From: Pseudomonas cavernae
GTDB taxonomy: Bacteria; Pseudomonadota; Gammaproteobacteria; Pseudomonadales; Pseudomonadaceae
NCBI RefSeq assembly: GCF_003595175.1
Contig: NZ_CP032419.1
Location: forward strand, 434,001-498,000
Direction of reading: 5' to 3'
DNA length: 64,000 nucleotides
Shown: positions 30,999 through 40,412 of the stretch, one piece after another
Numbering within the stretch: position 1 is the stretch's first letter
How the letters are laid out: every line of letters starts with the position of its first letter
Translations under genes and position numbers: made by a program
Notes under the pieces: generated by a model
Told to the model about the DNA's origin: nothing
Seen by the model: only the letters and a program-made list of their open reading frames with translations
Databases searched by the model: none

Positions 30999-31889
30999 AT
31001 GCCCATGAGCCTGAACCTCCGCTATCCCCTGGTGCTGGTGCCCGGCCTGCTCGGCTTCGTGCGCCTGCCCGGCTATCCCTACTGGTACGGCATCGAGCCG
31101 GCGCTGCGCCGCCAGGGCGCGCAGGTCTATCCGGTGCTGGTGTCGGCGCTGCATGCCAGCGAGGTGTGCGGCGAGCAGTTGCTGCGGCAGATCGAGCAGG
31201 TCCGCGCGCAGAGCGGGGCGGCCAAGGTCAACCTGATCGGCCACAGCCAGGGCGCGCTGAGCGCCCGTTATGCCGCCGCCCTGCGCCCGGAGTGGGTGGC
31301 CTCGGTGACCTCGGTGGCCGGCCCCAATCACGGCTCGGAGCTGGCCGACTACCTGCAGCGCAAGGCGCCGCCCGGCAGCTGGCGCGAGCGGCTGATCGGC
31401 GCGCTGATGCACGGCATTGCCCGCCTGCTGGCCTGGCTGGAGCGCGGCTACCGCGGCCCGCCCCTGCCGCTGGACAGCCGCGCCGCGCACCAGTCGCTGA
31501 CCACCGCCGGGGTGGCGGCCTTCAACCAAGAGTACCCGCAGGGCCTGCCCGAGCAGTGGGGCGGCGAGGGGGCCGCCGAGGTGCAGGGCGTGCGCTACTA
31601 CTCCTGGTCCGGCACCCTGCAGCCGGGGTTGAGCGACCGCGGCGGCAACCGCTTCGACGGCTCCAACCGCTTCTGCCGCCTGTTCGCCCGCAGCTTCGTG
31701 CGCGAAGCCGGGCAGTGCGACGGCATGGTTGGCCGCTACAGCTCGCACCTCGGAAGGGTAATCCGCGATGACTATCCGTTCGACCACCTCGACATCGTCA
31801 ACCAGAGCCGCGGCCTGGTCGGCTTGGGTGCCGCCCCGGTCGCGGTGTTCCTCGAGCATGCGGCGCGGCTGCAGGCGGACGGCTGTTAG
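30999..31889 (+). CDS. Triacylglycerol lipase-like alpha/beta hydrolase
   Basis: 296 aa. Strong likeness to family I bacterial lipases: YPLVLVPGLLGF with the oxyanion loop, nucleophile Ser83 in GHSQG, CDGMVGRYSSHLGRV with the probable acid Asp, and His in DYPFDHLDIVN. Unlike the secreted lipases there is no signal peptide and no adjacent foldase (lif) gene, so the enzyme may be cytoplasmic. The start could be 30999 or 31005; AGGGA precedes both. Confidence 0.85.
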   Translation: MPMSLNLRYPLVLVPGLLGFVRLPGYPYWYGIEPALRRQGAQVYPVLVSALHASEVCGEQLLRQIEQVRAQSGAAKVNLIGHSQGALSARYAAALRPEWVASVTSVAGPNHGSELADYLQRKAPPGSWRERLIGALMHGIARLLAWLERGYRGPPLPLDSRAAHQSLTTAGVAAFNQEYPQGLPEQWGGEGAAEVQGVRYYSWSGTLQPGLSDRGGNRFDGSNRFCRLFARSFVREAGQCDGMVGRYSSHLGRVIRDDYPFDHLDIVNQSRGLVGLGAAPVAVFLEHAARLQADGC

Positions 31890-31934
31890 GTGCTGTATGA
31901 AAAGTTGCCGAGCGAAGGCAGTGCGACGACTCGG

Positions 31935-32036
31935 GTGGGTTAGCCGAAGGCGTAACCCACCGACCGGCTGCCAGGCCGGCAATCGCGATGCCTGGTGGCA
32001 TGGATGGTGGGTTACGCCGCTACGCGGCTAACCCAC
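31935..32036. repeat. Dispersed palindrome, GTGGGTTAGCC family
   Basis: GTGGGTTAGCC...GGCGTAACCCAC at the left and GTGGGTTACGCC...GGCTAACCCAC at the right, each a small palindrome and together forming a larger one. Located between the lipase and cysteine-synthase genes. Confidence 0.7.
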
Positions 32037-32145
32037 AAAAGCTGGGCGCAACACTTAACCCGTACCCAGCGCTCCGAATGGAGCGCGGGGCTAGACTGAA
32101 ACGGTGAGTCCAGCCTTTCCCGCCCCGCACGGGGGGAGGTGCGCA

Positions 32146-33120
32146 ATGCCTATTCAGGACGGCTTCATCGGCAGCATCGGCAACACCCCGCTGATCCGCC
32201 TCGGCAGGCTGAGCGCCGAGACCGGCTGCGACATCCTCGGCAAGGCGGAGTTCCTCAACCCCGGCGGTTCGGTCAAGGACCGCGCGGCGCTGTACATCGT
32301 CCGCGACGCCGAGCGCCGTGGCAGCCTGCAGGCCGGTGGCACCATAGTCGAGGGCACCGCCGGCAACACCGGCATCGGCCTCGCGCACATCAGCGCGGCG
32401 CGCGGCTACCGCTGCATCATCGTGATTCCCGACAACCAGTCGCCGGAGAAGCTCGAGCTGTTGCGCGTGCTCGGCGCCGAGGTGCGCTCGGTGCCGGCCA
32501 AGCCCTACCGCGACCCGGACAACTACCAGAAGATCGCCGGCCGCCTGGCCGCCGAACTGCCGGGCGCGATCTGGGCCAACCAGTTCGACAACCTCGCCAA
32601 CCGCCAGGCGCACTACGAGACCACCGGCCCGGAGATCTGGCGCGACACCGGCGGCCAACTCGATGCCTTCGTCTGCGCCACCGGCACCGGCGGCACCCTG
32701 GCCGGCGTCGCCCGCTATCTCAAGGCGCAGAATCCGGCGCTGCGCATCGTCCTCGCCGACCCCATGGGCAGTGCGCTCTACCATTGGGTGCAGTGTGGCG
32801 AGCTGGCGGCCGAGGGCAGTTCGATCACCGAGGGCATCGGCACCACGCGGATCACCGCCAACCTCGAGGGCACGCCGATCGACGCCGCGGTGCAGATCGA
32901 CGACCAGTGCTGTGTGGACATGGTCTACCGCCTGCTGCGCGAAGAGGGCCTGTGCCTCGGCAGCTCCTCGGGGATCAACGTCGCCGCCGCCGTGCAGGTC
33001 GCGCGCGAGCTGGGCCCCGGGCATACCGTGGTGACCCTGCTGTGCGACCGCGGTGGCCTGTATTTCCAGCGCCTGTTCAACCCCGCCTGGCTGCGCGAGA
33101 AGGGCCTGCGGGCCGGTTAA
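32146..33120 (+). CDS. Cysteine synthase-like PLP-dependent enzyme
   Basis: 324 aa. The PLP lysine is Lys44 in NPGGSVKDRAA; the substrate loop EGTAGNTGIGLA and the phosphate-binding loop GTGGTLAG are present. This is fold-type II, closest to cysteine synthase/cystathionine beta-synthase, but the substrate loop is TAGNTG instead of the TSGNTG of CysK/CysM, so it may be a distinct O-acetylserine- or serine-using member. Ribosome-binding site GGGGGGAGG lies 7 nt before the ATG at 32146. Its stop overlaps the convergent Mut7-C gene by 4 bp. Confidence 0.82.
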   Translation: MPIQDGFIGSIGNTPLIRLGRLSAETGCDILGKAEFLNPGGSVKDRAALYIVRDAERRGSLQAGGTIVEGTAGNTGIGLAHISAARGYRCIIVIPDNQSPEKLELLRVLGAEVRSVPAKPYRDPDNYQKIAGRLAAELPGAIWANQFDNLANRQAHYETTGPEIWRDTGGQLDAFVCATGTGGTLAGVARYLKAQNPALRIVLADPMGSALYHWVQCGELAAEGSSITEGIGTTRITANLEGTPIDAAVQIDDQCCVDMVYRLLREEGLCLGSSSGINVAAAVQVARELGPGHTVVTLLCDRGGLYFQRLFNPAWLREKGLRAG

Positions 33121-33860
33121 CGGTCGTCCAACAGCGGCCCCAGCAGCGCGACCATGCTGCGCCAGTGGCTGCCTTCCCAGAACAGCCGGTGGCAGGCGTT
33201 GCAGGTGTAGAAACGCGAGTAGCAGGCGCAGAGCCGGCTCGGCAGGCGTTCGGCGGCTTCCTCCTTGTCGATGCTGGACAGCGGCAGGTTGCAATGCAGG
33301 CACAGGCTGAACGGCCGCGCGCTGCGTGCCAGGTCCAGGCGCTCGAACAGCTCGCGCAGCTGCTGCGCCGGCTTCAGCGCATGCACGTAGCAGCCGTGGC
33401 TGATGATCCGCCGCTTGAGCAGCTCGCGGTCGCGGGTCAGGACGATGCGCCCCTGCTGCTCGGCGATGGCGGCGATCTGCTCGTCGGCGAAGTGGTTGTC
33501 GTAGAGGGTGTCGAAACCGCTCATGCGCAGCAGGTGGGCGAGGCCGCCGAGGTGCGCGTCGGCGACGAAGCGCAGGCGGCGCAGCGGGCGTTCGCGCACC
33601 TTGAGTAACGGGCTGATGTCCAGTGCCTCGAACTTGGGGTAGACGGCGACGCGGTCGCCGTCGTGCAGCAGGCGCTCGAAGCCCACCGACTCACCGTCGA
33701 CCAGCACCAACTCGACCTCGGTGTGCGGCACGCCGAGCGCCTCGATCATGTGCTTGACCGTCGCCGCCCGCGCGCAGATGCAGGTGAACGCCTGGCGCCG
33801 GCGTTCGGCCGGGAGGAAGTCATTGAGTTCCTCGTAGAAGCGGAACGTGGCGCGGGTCAT
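33117..33860 (-). CDS. Mut7-C RNase domain protein with N-terminal ubiquitin-like domain
   Basis: 247 aa. Residues 1-80 form a beta-grasp (Ub-Mut7C/ThiS-like) domain (VELVLVDGESVGFERLLHDGDRVAVYP). Residues 95-245 form the Mut7-C domain: RFVADAHLGGLAHLLRMSGFDT, the PIN-like acidic RIVLTRDRELLKRR and a zinc ribbon with CLHC and CNAC pairs. Predicted RNase of unknown target. The ATG at 33860 is preferred over one nine codons upstream. Confidence 0.82.
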   Translation of the reverse strand: MTRATFRFYEELNDFLPAERRRQAFTCICARAATVKHMIEALGVPHTEVELVLVDGESVGFERLLHDGDRVAVYPKFEALDISPLLKVRERPLRRLRFVADAHLGGLAHLLRMSGFDTLYDNHFADEQIAAIAEQQGRIVLTRDRELLKRRIISHGCYVHALKPAQQLRELFERLDLARSARPFSLCLHCNLPLSSIDKEEAAERLPSRLCACYSRFYTCNACHRLFWEGSHWRSMVALLGPLLDDR

Positions 33861-33895
33861 GGCCGACCGGCCGGTGAGTGGCTGCAAGGCTGGCG

Positions 33896-34261
33896 CTAGT
33901 AACCGCCGCCGCCCATGCCGCCGTAGCCGGTACTGGCGCGGGCGCGCTCCTCGCTCTCGCGTTCGCTGCAGCTCGTGAAGCCGGTGTGGTCGACCCGTCC
34001 GGCGACGTCGAAGCTGACGTGATAGGCCTGCTGGCGCCCGGCCTTGCTGAGCTGGTAGTCGTTGCAGGTGCCCTGGTCGGCGCTGCGAGCCTGGGTCGCC
34101 AGCGGCGCTCCGGCGATGCTCTGCACCTCTTGCTGGCTCATGCCCTTGTGGACCTGGGCGACCAGCGGCTGGTCGGCGAAGGTCCGGTAGGTCTCGTTCA
34201 TACCGGCGCAGCCGGCCAGGCAGGCGAGTAGCCCGGTGGCGGCGAGAAGTTGTTGGGTCAT
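33896..34261 (-). CDS. OsmE-like lipoprotein, second copy
   Basis: 121 aa. Lipobox LAGC around residues 15-18, then the same domain as OsmE at 30227-30571: VHKGMSQQEVQSIAGAPL, GTCNDYQL and SCSERE share the positions of both cysteines. The C-terminus has a Gly/Tyr tail (YGGMGGGGY). Probably an outer-membrane lipoprotein. It follows an AGGAG site 9 nt before the ATG at 34261. Confidence 0.78.
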   Translation of the reverse strand: MTQQLLAATGLLACLAGCAGMNETYRTFADQPLVAQVHKGMSQQEVQSIAGAPLATQARSADQGTCNDYQLSKAGRQQAYHVSFDVAGRVDHTGFTSCSERESEERARASTGYGGMGGGGY

Positions 34262-34327
34262 GATCGGCTCCTCCGACGGAGCGGGTGAGACTAACAAGGT
34301 TAGCTCGCCTGCCCGCTAACGGCGCCC

Positions 34328-35302
34328 TTAAAACAGCCGCAGCGGCTCCTCGTCCAGGGCCGCCAGCTGTTCGCGCAGGGCCAGCACCTGATCGCCCCAG
34401 TAACGCTCGCTGCCGAACCAGGGGAAGCTCATGGGGAATGCCGGATCGTCCCAGCGGCGCGCCAGCCAGGCGCTGTAATGCAGCAGGCGCAGGGCGCGCA
34501 GACCCTCGATCAGCGCCAGCTCGCGGGGATCGAAGTCGTGGAATTCCTGGTAGCCATCCATCAGCTCGGACAGCTGGCCGAGCCGTTCATGGCGCTCGCC
34601 GGCGAGCATCATCCACAGGTCCTGCGCGGCCGGGCCGCTGCGGCAGTCGTCGAGGTCGACGATATGGAACATCTCGTCGCGGCACATCATATTGCCGGGA
34701 TGACAGTCGCCGTGCAGGCGGATGGCCTGGTAGGGCGTGCGGGCGTAGAGCGTCTCGACCTTGGCCAGCAGATCCCGCGCCACCGACTCGTAGGCCGGCA
34801 GCAGGCTGCGCGGGATGAAGCCGCCATCGAGCAGGGTCGCCAGCGACGCGTGGCCGAAGTTCTGCACGTCCAGGGCTTCGCGGTGCTGGAAGGGCTTGCT
34901 GGCGCCGACCGCGTGCAGGCGGCCGAGCAGCTGGCCGAGGCGGTACAGCTGGTCGAGGTTGCCCGGCTCCGGCGCCCGCCCGCCGCGGCGGGGGAACAGG
35001 GCGAAGCGGAAGCCGGCATGCTCGAACAAGCTGTCGCCCTCGTGGAGCAGCGGCGCCACCACCGGCACCTCGCATTCGGCCAGCTCGAAGCTGAACTGGT
35101 GCTCCTCGCGGATCGCCGCATCGCTCCAGCGCGCCGGTCGGTAGAACTTGGCGATCAGCGGTTCGCCCTCGTCGATGCCGACCTGGTAGACGCGGTTCTC
35201 GTAGCTGTTCAGCGCCAGCACGCGGGCATCGCTGACGAAGCCCAGGCTTTCCACAGCATCGAGCACCAAGTCGGGGGTGAGGGCGGCAAAGGGATGGGAC
35301 AT
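34328..35302 (-). CDS. srkA: Stress response Ser/Thr kinase SrkA (YihE/RdoA)
   Basis: 324 aa, the standard length. It opens with FAALTPDLVLDAVESLGF; the aminoglycoside-phosphotransferase-like kinase core has LHGDCHPGNMM (catalytic loop, Asp near residue 203) and IVDLDDCRSGP (metal-binding Asp). Full-length sequence matches the SrkA pattern (ENRVYQVG, LIAKFYRP). In E. coli SrkA protects against stress-induced death and counteracts MazEF. Single gene between OsmE-like and modE. Confidence 0.92.
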   Translation of the reverse strand: MSHPFAALTPDLVLDAVESLGFVSDARVLALNSYENRVYQVGIDEGEPLIAKFYRPARWSDAAIREEHQFSFELAECEVPVVAPLLHEGDSLFEHAGFRFALFPRRGGRAPEPGNLDQLYRLGQLLGRLHAVGASKPFQHREALDVQNFGHASLATLLDGGFIPRSLLPAYESVARDLLAKVETLYARTPYQAIRLHGDCHPGNMMCRDEMFHIVDLDDCRSGPAAQDLWMMLAGERHERLGQLSELMDGYQEFHDFDPRELALIEGLRALRLLHYSAWLARRWDDPAFPMSFPWFGSERYWGDQVLALREQLAALDEEPLRLF

Positions 35303-35406
35303 GGGCGGATCCGCAGCGTCGGGCGCCCCAGTGTACGCCGAGAAGCGCGCTGGCTGGCTTTTAAGCGTGTCGCGTGAGCCCGCCCTCAGAGTTGAGTATC
35401 GAGTTC

Positions 35407-35468
35407 GTAGCCCGGATACAATCCGGGAAGCCGGTATCTGCGCATCTTCCGGGTTGTTTCTGGGCTAC
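35407..35468. repeat. Dispersed palindrome, GTAGCCCGG family
   Basis: The left arm GTAGCCCGGATACAATCCGG and right arm CCGGGTTGTTTCTGGGCTAC are imperfect complements around a GCGCAT loop. Related to 21475-21499. Confidence 0.65.
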
Positions 35469-35559
35469 CCCATCACTCGCTGGTTGGGGAGAGGGTGCTG
35501 TTGCCGACTTCCCTCACCCGACCCCCTCTCCCACAAGTGGGCGCAGAGAGCGTAGGGCC

Positions 35560-35630
35560 GTAGGATGGGTCGAGCGCAGCGATACCCATCATGGCCATTC
35601 GATGGGTATCGCAGGCTCAACCCATCCTAC
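35560..35630. repeat. Dispersed palindrome, GTAGGATGGGT family
   Basis: Left GTAGGATGGGTCGAGC and right GGCTCAACCCATCCTAC, with an inner GATACCCATC/GATGGGTATC stem. Located just downstream of modE; may act as its transcript end. Confidence 0.7.
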
Positions 35631-35686
35631 GCAGCGGGTGGATTCGTTCGCCCGGAAGAGGGTCGGGGAACGGCGAGTCTGGGCCC

Positions 35687-36451
35687 CTAGAGCTGGGTGC
35701 CGAGCAGCACCTGCTGCGGCGAGAACTGCGCGCGCACCGGGTCGCTGGCTTGCAAGCCGAGCTCGAGCAGGCGCTCGGCGGCGACCAGGGCACAGAGGAC
35801 CTGGCCGCTGGCCAGGCCGATGCGTACTTCGCTGGGGCCGTTGGGGTCGGCGAGGATCTGCTCGATCCAGCCCTCCAACTGGTTGAGCCCCGGCCCGGCC
35901 GCGGCGGACAGCGGCTGCAGCTCGACCCAGCCGGCCTTGATCAGCGCCACCACCGTGCTGCCAGGCAGCAACTCGAGCTTCTCGGTGCTGTCGTGGGTGA
36001 TCTGCGCCTCGATGCGCGCGCCGCCGGGCAACTCGATCTCGATCAGGTCGTTGCGACCCTGCGCGTGGATGGCGCAGACCCGCCCGCCGAGCTGGTTGCG
36101 CGCGCTGGTCTTGAGCATCACGCGGCCGAGCAGCTGCAGGTCGGCGTCGTCCTCGGCGGCCTGCAGCACCAGCGCCTGCAAGGCTTCCAGGCGCTTGTAC
36201 AGGGCCAGCAGGCGTTCGCCTTCGTGGGACAGCCGCGCGCCACCGCCGCCGCGGCCGCCGACGGTGCGTTCCACCAAGGGTTTCTCGGCCAGGTTGTTGA
36301 GCTCGTCGATGGCGTCCCAGGCCGCCTTGTAGCTCAGCCCGGCGGCCTTGGCGGCGCGGGTGATCGAGCCTTGCACGGCGATCTGCTCGAGCAGCGCCAT
36401 GCGTTGCGGGCGGCGGCTGACATGCTGGGCGAGGGTGGTGAGTGCGGACAT
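35687..36451 (-). CDS. modE: Molybdate-responsive transcriptional regulator ModE
   Basis: 254 aa. The N-terminal winged helix (RMALLEQIAVQGSITRAAKAAGLSYKAAWDAIDELN) is characteristic of ModE; two C-terminal Mop/TOBE domains follow (SARNQLGGRV with STVVALIKAGW, then the second around SEVRIGLASGQVLCALV). Binds molybdate and controls the mod transport genes, which are not in this window. Head-to-tail with comF across a 70-bp gap. Confidence 0.92.
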   Translation of the reverse strand: MSALTTLAQHVSRRPQRMALLEQIAVQGSITRAAKAAGLSYKAAWDAIDELNNLAEKPLVERTVGGRGGGGARLSHEGERLLALYKRLEALQALVLQAAEDDADLQLLGRVMLKTSARNQLGGRVCAIHAQGRNDLIEIELPGGARIEAQITHDSTEKLELLPGSTVVALIKAGWVELQPLSAAAGPGLNQLEGWIEQILADPNGPSEVRIGLASGQVLCALVAAERLLELGLQASDPVRAQFSPQQVLLGTQL

Positions 36452-36523
36452 GCGGGTGATATCTGGCGCGGGGAGATAGCGCGAGGGTTGCCGGAATCGC
36501 CGGCTCAGTCAATCGCCAGGCCG

Positions 36524-37258
36524 TCAATCTCCGGGTTTCGCCGTGCGCGCCAGGCAATACACATCGACCCGCGCGGCGCCGGCCTGGCGCAGCAGGCGGG
36601 CCAGGCTCTGGGCGGTGGCGCCGGTGGTCAGCACGTCGTCGACCAGGGCCAGGTGGCGGCCGGCGACCGCGGCCGGGTTGGCCAGGGCAAAGGCCCGGCG
36701 CAGGTTGCGCTGGCGGGTGGCGGCGTCCAGGCCCTGTTGCGCCGGCGTTTCGAGCACGCGCTGGAGCAGCCGTTCATCGACCGCCAGCTGCAGGCCGGTG
36801 CCGAGCCAGCGGGCCAGCAGCGCCGCCTGATTGAAGCCACGCTGACGCAGGCGGCGCTTGGCCAGCGGCACCGGCAGCAGGCAGTCCGGGCGCGGCAGGC
36901 CTTCGCCGAAGGCATGCTGCAGATGGCGGCTCAGGCCATCCGCCAGCAGGCGACCGAGCGGCCACTTGGCCTGGTGCTTGAAACGCGTGACCAGCGCATC
37001 GAGCGGGAAGTCATAGCGCCAGGGCGTTTCCACCCGGCTGAAGGCCGGCGGGCGCTGCAGACAGGCGCCGCAGGCCAGGCCGTCGACCGCCAGGGGCAGG
37101 GCGCAGACGCTGCATTGCTCGCCGAGCCAAGGCAGTTCGTTCTCGCAAGGGCCGCACAGGGACAAGCCGCTGTCCGCCGGCTCATCGCATAACAGGCAGA
37201 ATTGGTTGTTTTTTGTCCAGATGTAAACCGCTTTCCCGTGTTCTGGTTGACAGCGCAT
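36524..37258 (-). CDS. comF: ComF family phosphoribosyltransferase-like protein
   Basis: 244 aa. Two CxxC pairs (CLLC, CGPC) and two more (CSVC, CGAC) form a zinc-binding N-terminus, followed by the type I PRTase fold with the PRPP motif LVDDVLTTGATAQ (about residues 199-211). ComF is needed for DNA uptake in naturally competent bacteria; in Pseudomonas the role is unproven. Divergent from bioB, 86 bp apart. The bio-comF adjacency is conserved in many gammaproteobacteria. Confidence 0.9.
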   Translation of the reverse strand: MRCQPEHGKAVYIWTKNNQFCLLCDEPADSGLSLCGPCENELPWLGEQCSVCALPLAVDGLACGACLQRPPAFSRVETPWRYDFPLDALVTRFKHQAKWPLGRLLADGLSRHLQHAFGEGLPRPDCLLPVPLAKRRLRQRGFNQAALLARWLGTGLQLAVDERLLQRVLETPAQQGLDAATRQRNLRRAFALANPAAVAGRHLALVDDVLTTGATAQSLARLLRQAGAARVDVYCLARTAKPGD

Positions 37259-37344
37259 TTCGCTTCCCTAAATATTCCGCACATCCGTGTCGTGCTGGTC
37301 GACTCTAGCAGTCAAGCGCGAGCCAACAACAAGGAACAACCCGC

Positions 37345-38403
37345 ATGACCGCATCCGCTTCCCTGGCGACTCGCCACGATTGGTCCCTCGCCGAAGTCAA
37401 AGCCCTGTTCGAGCAGCCGTTCAACGACCTGCTGTTCCAGGCGCAGACCGTGCACCGCGCGCATTTCGACGCCAACCGCGTGCAGGTCTCGACCCTGCTG
37501 TCGATCAAGACCGGCGCCTGCCCGGAAGACTGCAAGTACTGCCCGCAGTCCGGCCACTACAACACCGGGCTGGAAAAAGAGAAGCTGATGGAAGTGCAGA
37601 AGGTTCTGCAGGCCGCCGCCGAGGCCAAGGCCATCGGCTCGACCCGTTTCTGCATGGGCGCGGCGTGGAAGCACCCGTCGGCCAAGGACATGCCCTACGT
37701 GCTGGAGATGGTCAAAGGCGTCAAGGCCATGGGCCTGGAGACCTGCATGACCCTCGGCCGTCTCGATCAGGAGCAGACCTCCGCGCTGGCCGATGCCGGC
37801 CTCGACTACTACAACCACAACCTCGACACCTCGCCGGAGTTCTACGGCAACATCATCACCACCCGCACCTACGGCGAGCGTCTGCAGACCCTGGCCTACG
37901 TGCGCGAGGCGGGGATGAAGATCTGCTCCGGTGGCATCCTCGGCATGGGCGAGTCGGTCGACGACCGCGCCGGCCTGCTGATCCAGCTGGCCAACCTGCC
38001 CGAACAGCCGGAGTCGGTGCCGATCAACATGCTGGTCAAGGTCAAGGGCACGCCGCTGGCCGAGGAGAAGGACGTCGATCCGTTCGACTTCATCCGCACC
38101 CTGGCCGTGGCGCGGATCATGATGCCGAAGTCCCACGTGCGCCTGTCCGCCGGCCGCGAGCAGATGAACGAGCAGATGCAGGCCCTGGCCTTCTTCGCCG
38201 GCGCCAACTCGATCTTTTACGGCGAGAAGCTGCTGACCACCGCCAACCCGCAGGCCGACAAGGACATGCAGCTGTTCGCCCGCCTCGGCATCAAGCCGGA
38301 AGAGCGCGAAGAGCACGCCGACGAGGTGCACCAGGCCGCCATCGAGCAGGCCCTGGTCGAACAGCGCGATTCGCAGCTGTTCTACGACGCCGCCGCTGTT
38401 TGA
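37345..38403 (+). CDS. bioB: Biotin synthase
   Basis: 352 aa. Radical-SAM cysteines Cys59, Cys63 and Cys66 in [11 protein letters not shown]; the [2Fe-2S] ligands lie at CMGAAW and in the following strands; YNHNLDTS and SAGREQMNE are family motifs. It converts dethiobiotin to biotin by sulfur insertion. First gene of bioB-F-H-C-D. AAGGAAC lies 9 nt upstream. A hairpin repeat follows before bioF. Confidence 0.97.
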   Translation: MTASASLATRHDWSLAEVKALFEQPFNDLLFQAQTVHRAHFDANRVQVSTLLSIKTGACPEDCKYCPQSGHYNTGLEKEKLMEVQKVLQAAAEAKAIGSTRFCMGAAWKHPSAKDMPYVLEMVKGVKAMGLETCMTLGRLDQEQTSALADAGLDYYNHNLDTSPEFYGNIITTRTYGERLQTLAYVREAGMKICSGGILGMGESVDDRAGLLIQLANLPEQPESVPINMLVKVKGTPLAEEKDVDPFDFIRTLAVARIMMPKSHVRLSAGREQMNEQMQALAFFAGANSIFYGEKLLTTANPQADKDMQLFARLGIKPEEREEHADEVHQAAIEQALVEQRDSQLFYDAAAV

Positions 38404-38429
38404 TTGCCCGTTCGGTGGATGGGTAAAGC

Positions 38430-38475
38430 GTCATCCACCCTACGCAAGACCCGACTTCTTCGTAGGGTGGATGAC
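38430..38475. repeat. Palindrome between bioB and bioF, GTAGGGTGG family
   Basis: A perfect 15-bp stem (GTCATCCACCCTACG 38430-38444 with its complement 38461-38475) and 16-nt loop. Its GTAGGGTGGAT end is shared with 7624-7691. In the transcript it could shield the bioB part of the message. Confidence 0.75.
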
Positions 38476-38515
38476 CCGCTTGCGGTTATCCACCAGCTTC
38501 CGGTGATCCGTTCCC

Positions 38516-39688
38516 ATGCCATTCGATCTCGCCTCTCGCCTCGCCGAACGCCGCGCGGCGCATCTCTATCGCCAGCGCCCGCTGCTGGACAGCCCACAAG
38601 CCCCGGACGTGACGGTCGACGGCCAGCCGTTGCTGGCGTTCTGCTCCAACGACTACCTCGGCCTGGCCAACCATCCCGAAGTGATCCGCGCGCTGCGCGA
38701 AGGCGCGGAGCAGTGGGGCGTCGGCGGCGGTGCCTCGCATCTGGTGATCGGCCACAGCACGCCGCATCACCAGCTGGAAGAAGCGCTCGCCGAGTTCACC
38801 GGGCGGCCGCGCGCGCTGCTGTTTTCCACCGGCTATATGGCCAACCTGGCGGCGGTGACGGCGCTGGTCGGCCAGGGCGATACGGTGCTGGAAGATCGTC
38901 TCAACCATGCCTCGCTGCTCGACGCCGGTCTGCTCTCCGGCGCGCGTTTTTCGCGCTACCTGCACAACGATGCAACCAGCCTCGCCAGCCGCCTGGAAAA
39001 AGCCACCGGCAATACCCTGGTGGTGACCGACGGGGTGTTCAGCATGGACGGCGACCTCGCCGACCTGCCGGCGCTGAGTGCCGCGGCGAAGCGCAAAGGC
39101 GCCTGGCTGATGGTCGACGATGCCCACGGCTTCGGCCCGCTGGGCGCCAATGGCGGCGGCATAGTCGAGCATTTCGGCCTGGGCATCGACGAGGTGCCGG
39201 TGCTGGTCGGCACCCTCGGCAAGGCCTTCGGCACCGCAGGCGCCTTTGTCGCCGGTAGCGAGGAACTGATCGAGACGCTGATCCAGTTCGCCCGCCCGTA
39301 CATCTACACCACCAGCCAGCCGCCGGCGGTGGCCTGCGCGACGCTGAAGAGCCTCGAACTGCTGCGCACGGAAAGCTGGCGCCGCGAACACCTGAACCAG
39401 CTGATCGCGCGCTTCCGCCAGGGCGCCAGCGAGATCGGCCTGCGCCTGATGGACAGCCCGACGCCGATCCAGCCGATCCTGGTTGGCGACAGCGCCCGCG
39501 CCCTGCAGCTCACCGCGCTGCTCAAGGCGCGCGGCCTGTTGGTCGGTGCCATCCGCCCGCCGACAGTACCGGCCGGTAGCGCTCGCCTGCGCGTGACGCT
39601 GTCGGCGGCGCACAGCGAAGCGCAGTTGGAGCGACTATTGGAAGCCCTGGCCGAATGCTGGCCACTGCTGGAGAACGGCGATGCGTGA
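38516..39688 (+). CDS. bioF: 8-amino-7-oxononanoate synthase
   Basis: 390 aa. PLP-dependent alpha-oxoamine synthase; Lys236 in [11 protein letters not shown] binds PLP, and [29 protein letters not shown] and DDAHGFG are the family motifs. Condenses pimeloyl-ACP with L-alanine. Overlaps bioH by 8 bp. Confidence 0.97.
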   Translation: MPFDLASRLAERRAAHLYRQRPLLDSPQAPDVTVDGQPLLAFCSNDYLGLANHPEVIRALREGAEQWGVGGGASHLVIGHSTPHHQLEEALAEFTGRPRALLFSTGYMANLAAVTALVGQGDTVLEDRLNHASLLDAGLLSGARFSRYLHNDATSLASRLEKATGNTLVVTDGVFSMDGDLADLPALSAAAKRKGAWLMVDDAHGFGPLGANGGGIVEHFGLGIDEVPVLVGTLGKAFGTAGAFVAGSEELIETLIQFARPYIYTTSQPPAVACATLKSLELLRTESWRREHLNQLIARFRQGASEIGLRLMDSPTPIQPILVGDSARALQLTALLKARGLLVGAIRPPTVPAGSARLRVTLSAAHSEAQLERLLEALAECWPLLENGDA

Positions 39689-40412
39689 TCGCCTGATCCT
39701 GTTGCCCGGCTGGGGTCTGGGCACCGCGCCGCTGGTCGCGCTGGCGGTGGCTTTGAGTGGCCTGGATGAGCATCTGCGGGTGCAGATCGAGGCGCTGCCG
39801 AACCTCGCTTCCGCCGATCCGCAGGACTGGCTCGACGAGCTGGACGCGCGCCTGCCGCAGGATGCCTGGCTGGGCGGCTGGTCGTTCGGCGGCATGCTCG
39901 CCGCCGAGTTGGCGGCACGCCGGGGCGAGCGTTGCTGCGGCCTGCTGACCCTGGCCAGCAACGCCTGCTTCGTCGTCCGCGCCGACTGGCCGAGCGCCAT
40001 GCCGGTCGACACCTTCACGGCGTTCCGCAGCGGTTGTGCCGGCGATGCCCAGGCCACGCTGAAACGCTTCGCCCTCTTGTGTGCCCAGGGCGCCGAGGAT
40101 CCGCGCGCGCTGGCCCGCCGCCTCGGCGCCGCCACCCCGGCAGCGCTGGAGGTGCCGCTGTTGGCCGGCCTCGACGTGCTGGCGGCATTGGACACCCGCG
40201 CGGCGCTGCAGGCCTTCAACGGCCCGCAACTGCACCTGCTGGCCGGTGCCGATGCGCTGGTGCCGGGCGAAGCCGCCGGTGCGCTGCTGGAACTGCTGCC
40301 GGATACCGAGATCGGCCTGATCGAGCAGGCCAGCCACGCCTTCGTGGTCGAGCGCGCCCATGAAGTGGCGGCGGCGATCCACGCCTTTCTGCATGAGGTC
40401 GGCGATGACTGA
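39681..40412 (+). CDS. bioH: Pimeloyl-ACP methyl ester carboxylesterase BioH
   Basis: 243 aa alpha/beta hydrolase. The nucleophile is Ser68 in GWSFGG, with the catalytic His in QASHAFVV near the C-terminus and the acid in AGADALV. It removes the methyl group from pimeloyl-ACP methyl ester. It overlaps both neighbours (bioF by 8 bp, bioC by 8 bp), as expected of a translationally coupled operon. Confidence 0.94.
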   Translation: MRDRLILLPGWGLGTAPLVALAVALSGLDEHLRVQIEALPNLASADPQDWLDELDARLPQDAWLGGWSFGGMLAAELAARRGERCCGLLTLASNACFVVRADWPSAMPVDTFTAFRSGCAGDAQATLKRFALLCAQGAEDPRALARRLGAATPAALEVPLLAGLDVLAALDTRAALQAFNGPQLHLLAGADALVPGEAAGALLELLPDTEIGLIEQASHAFVVERAHEVAAAIHAFLHEVGDD

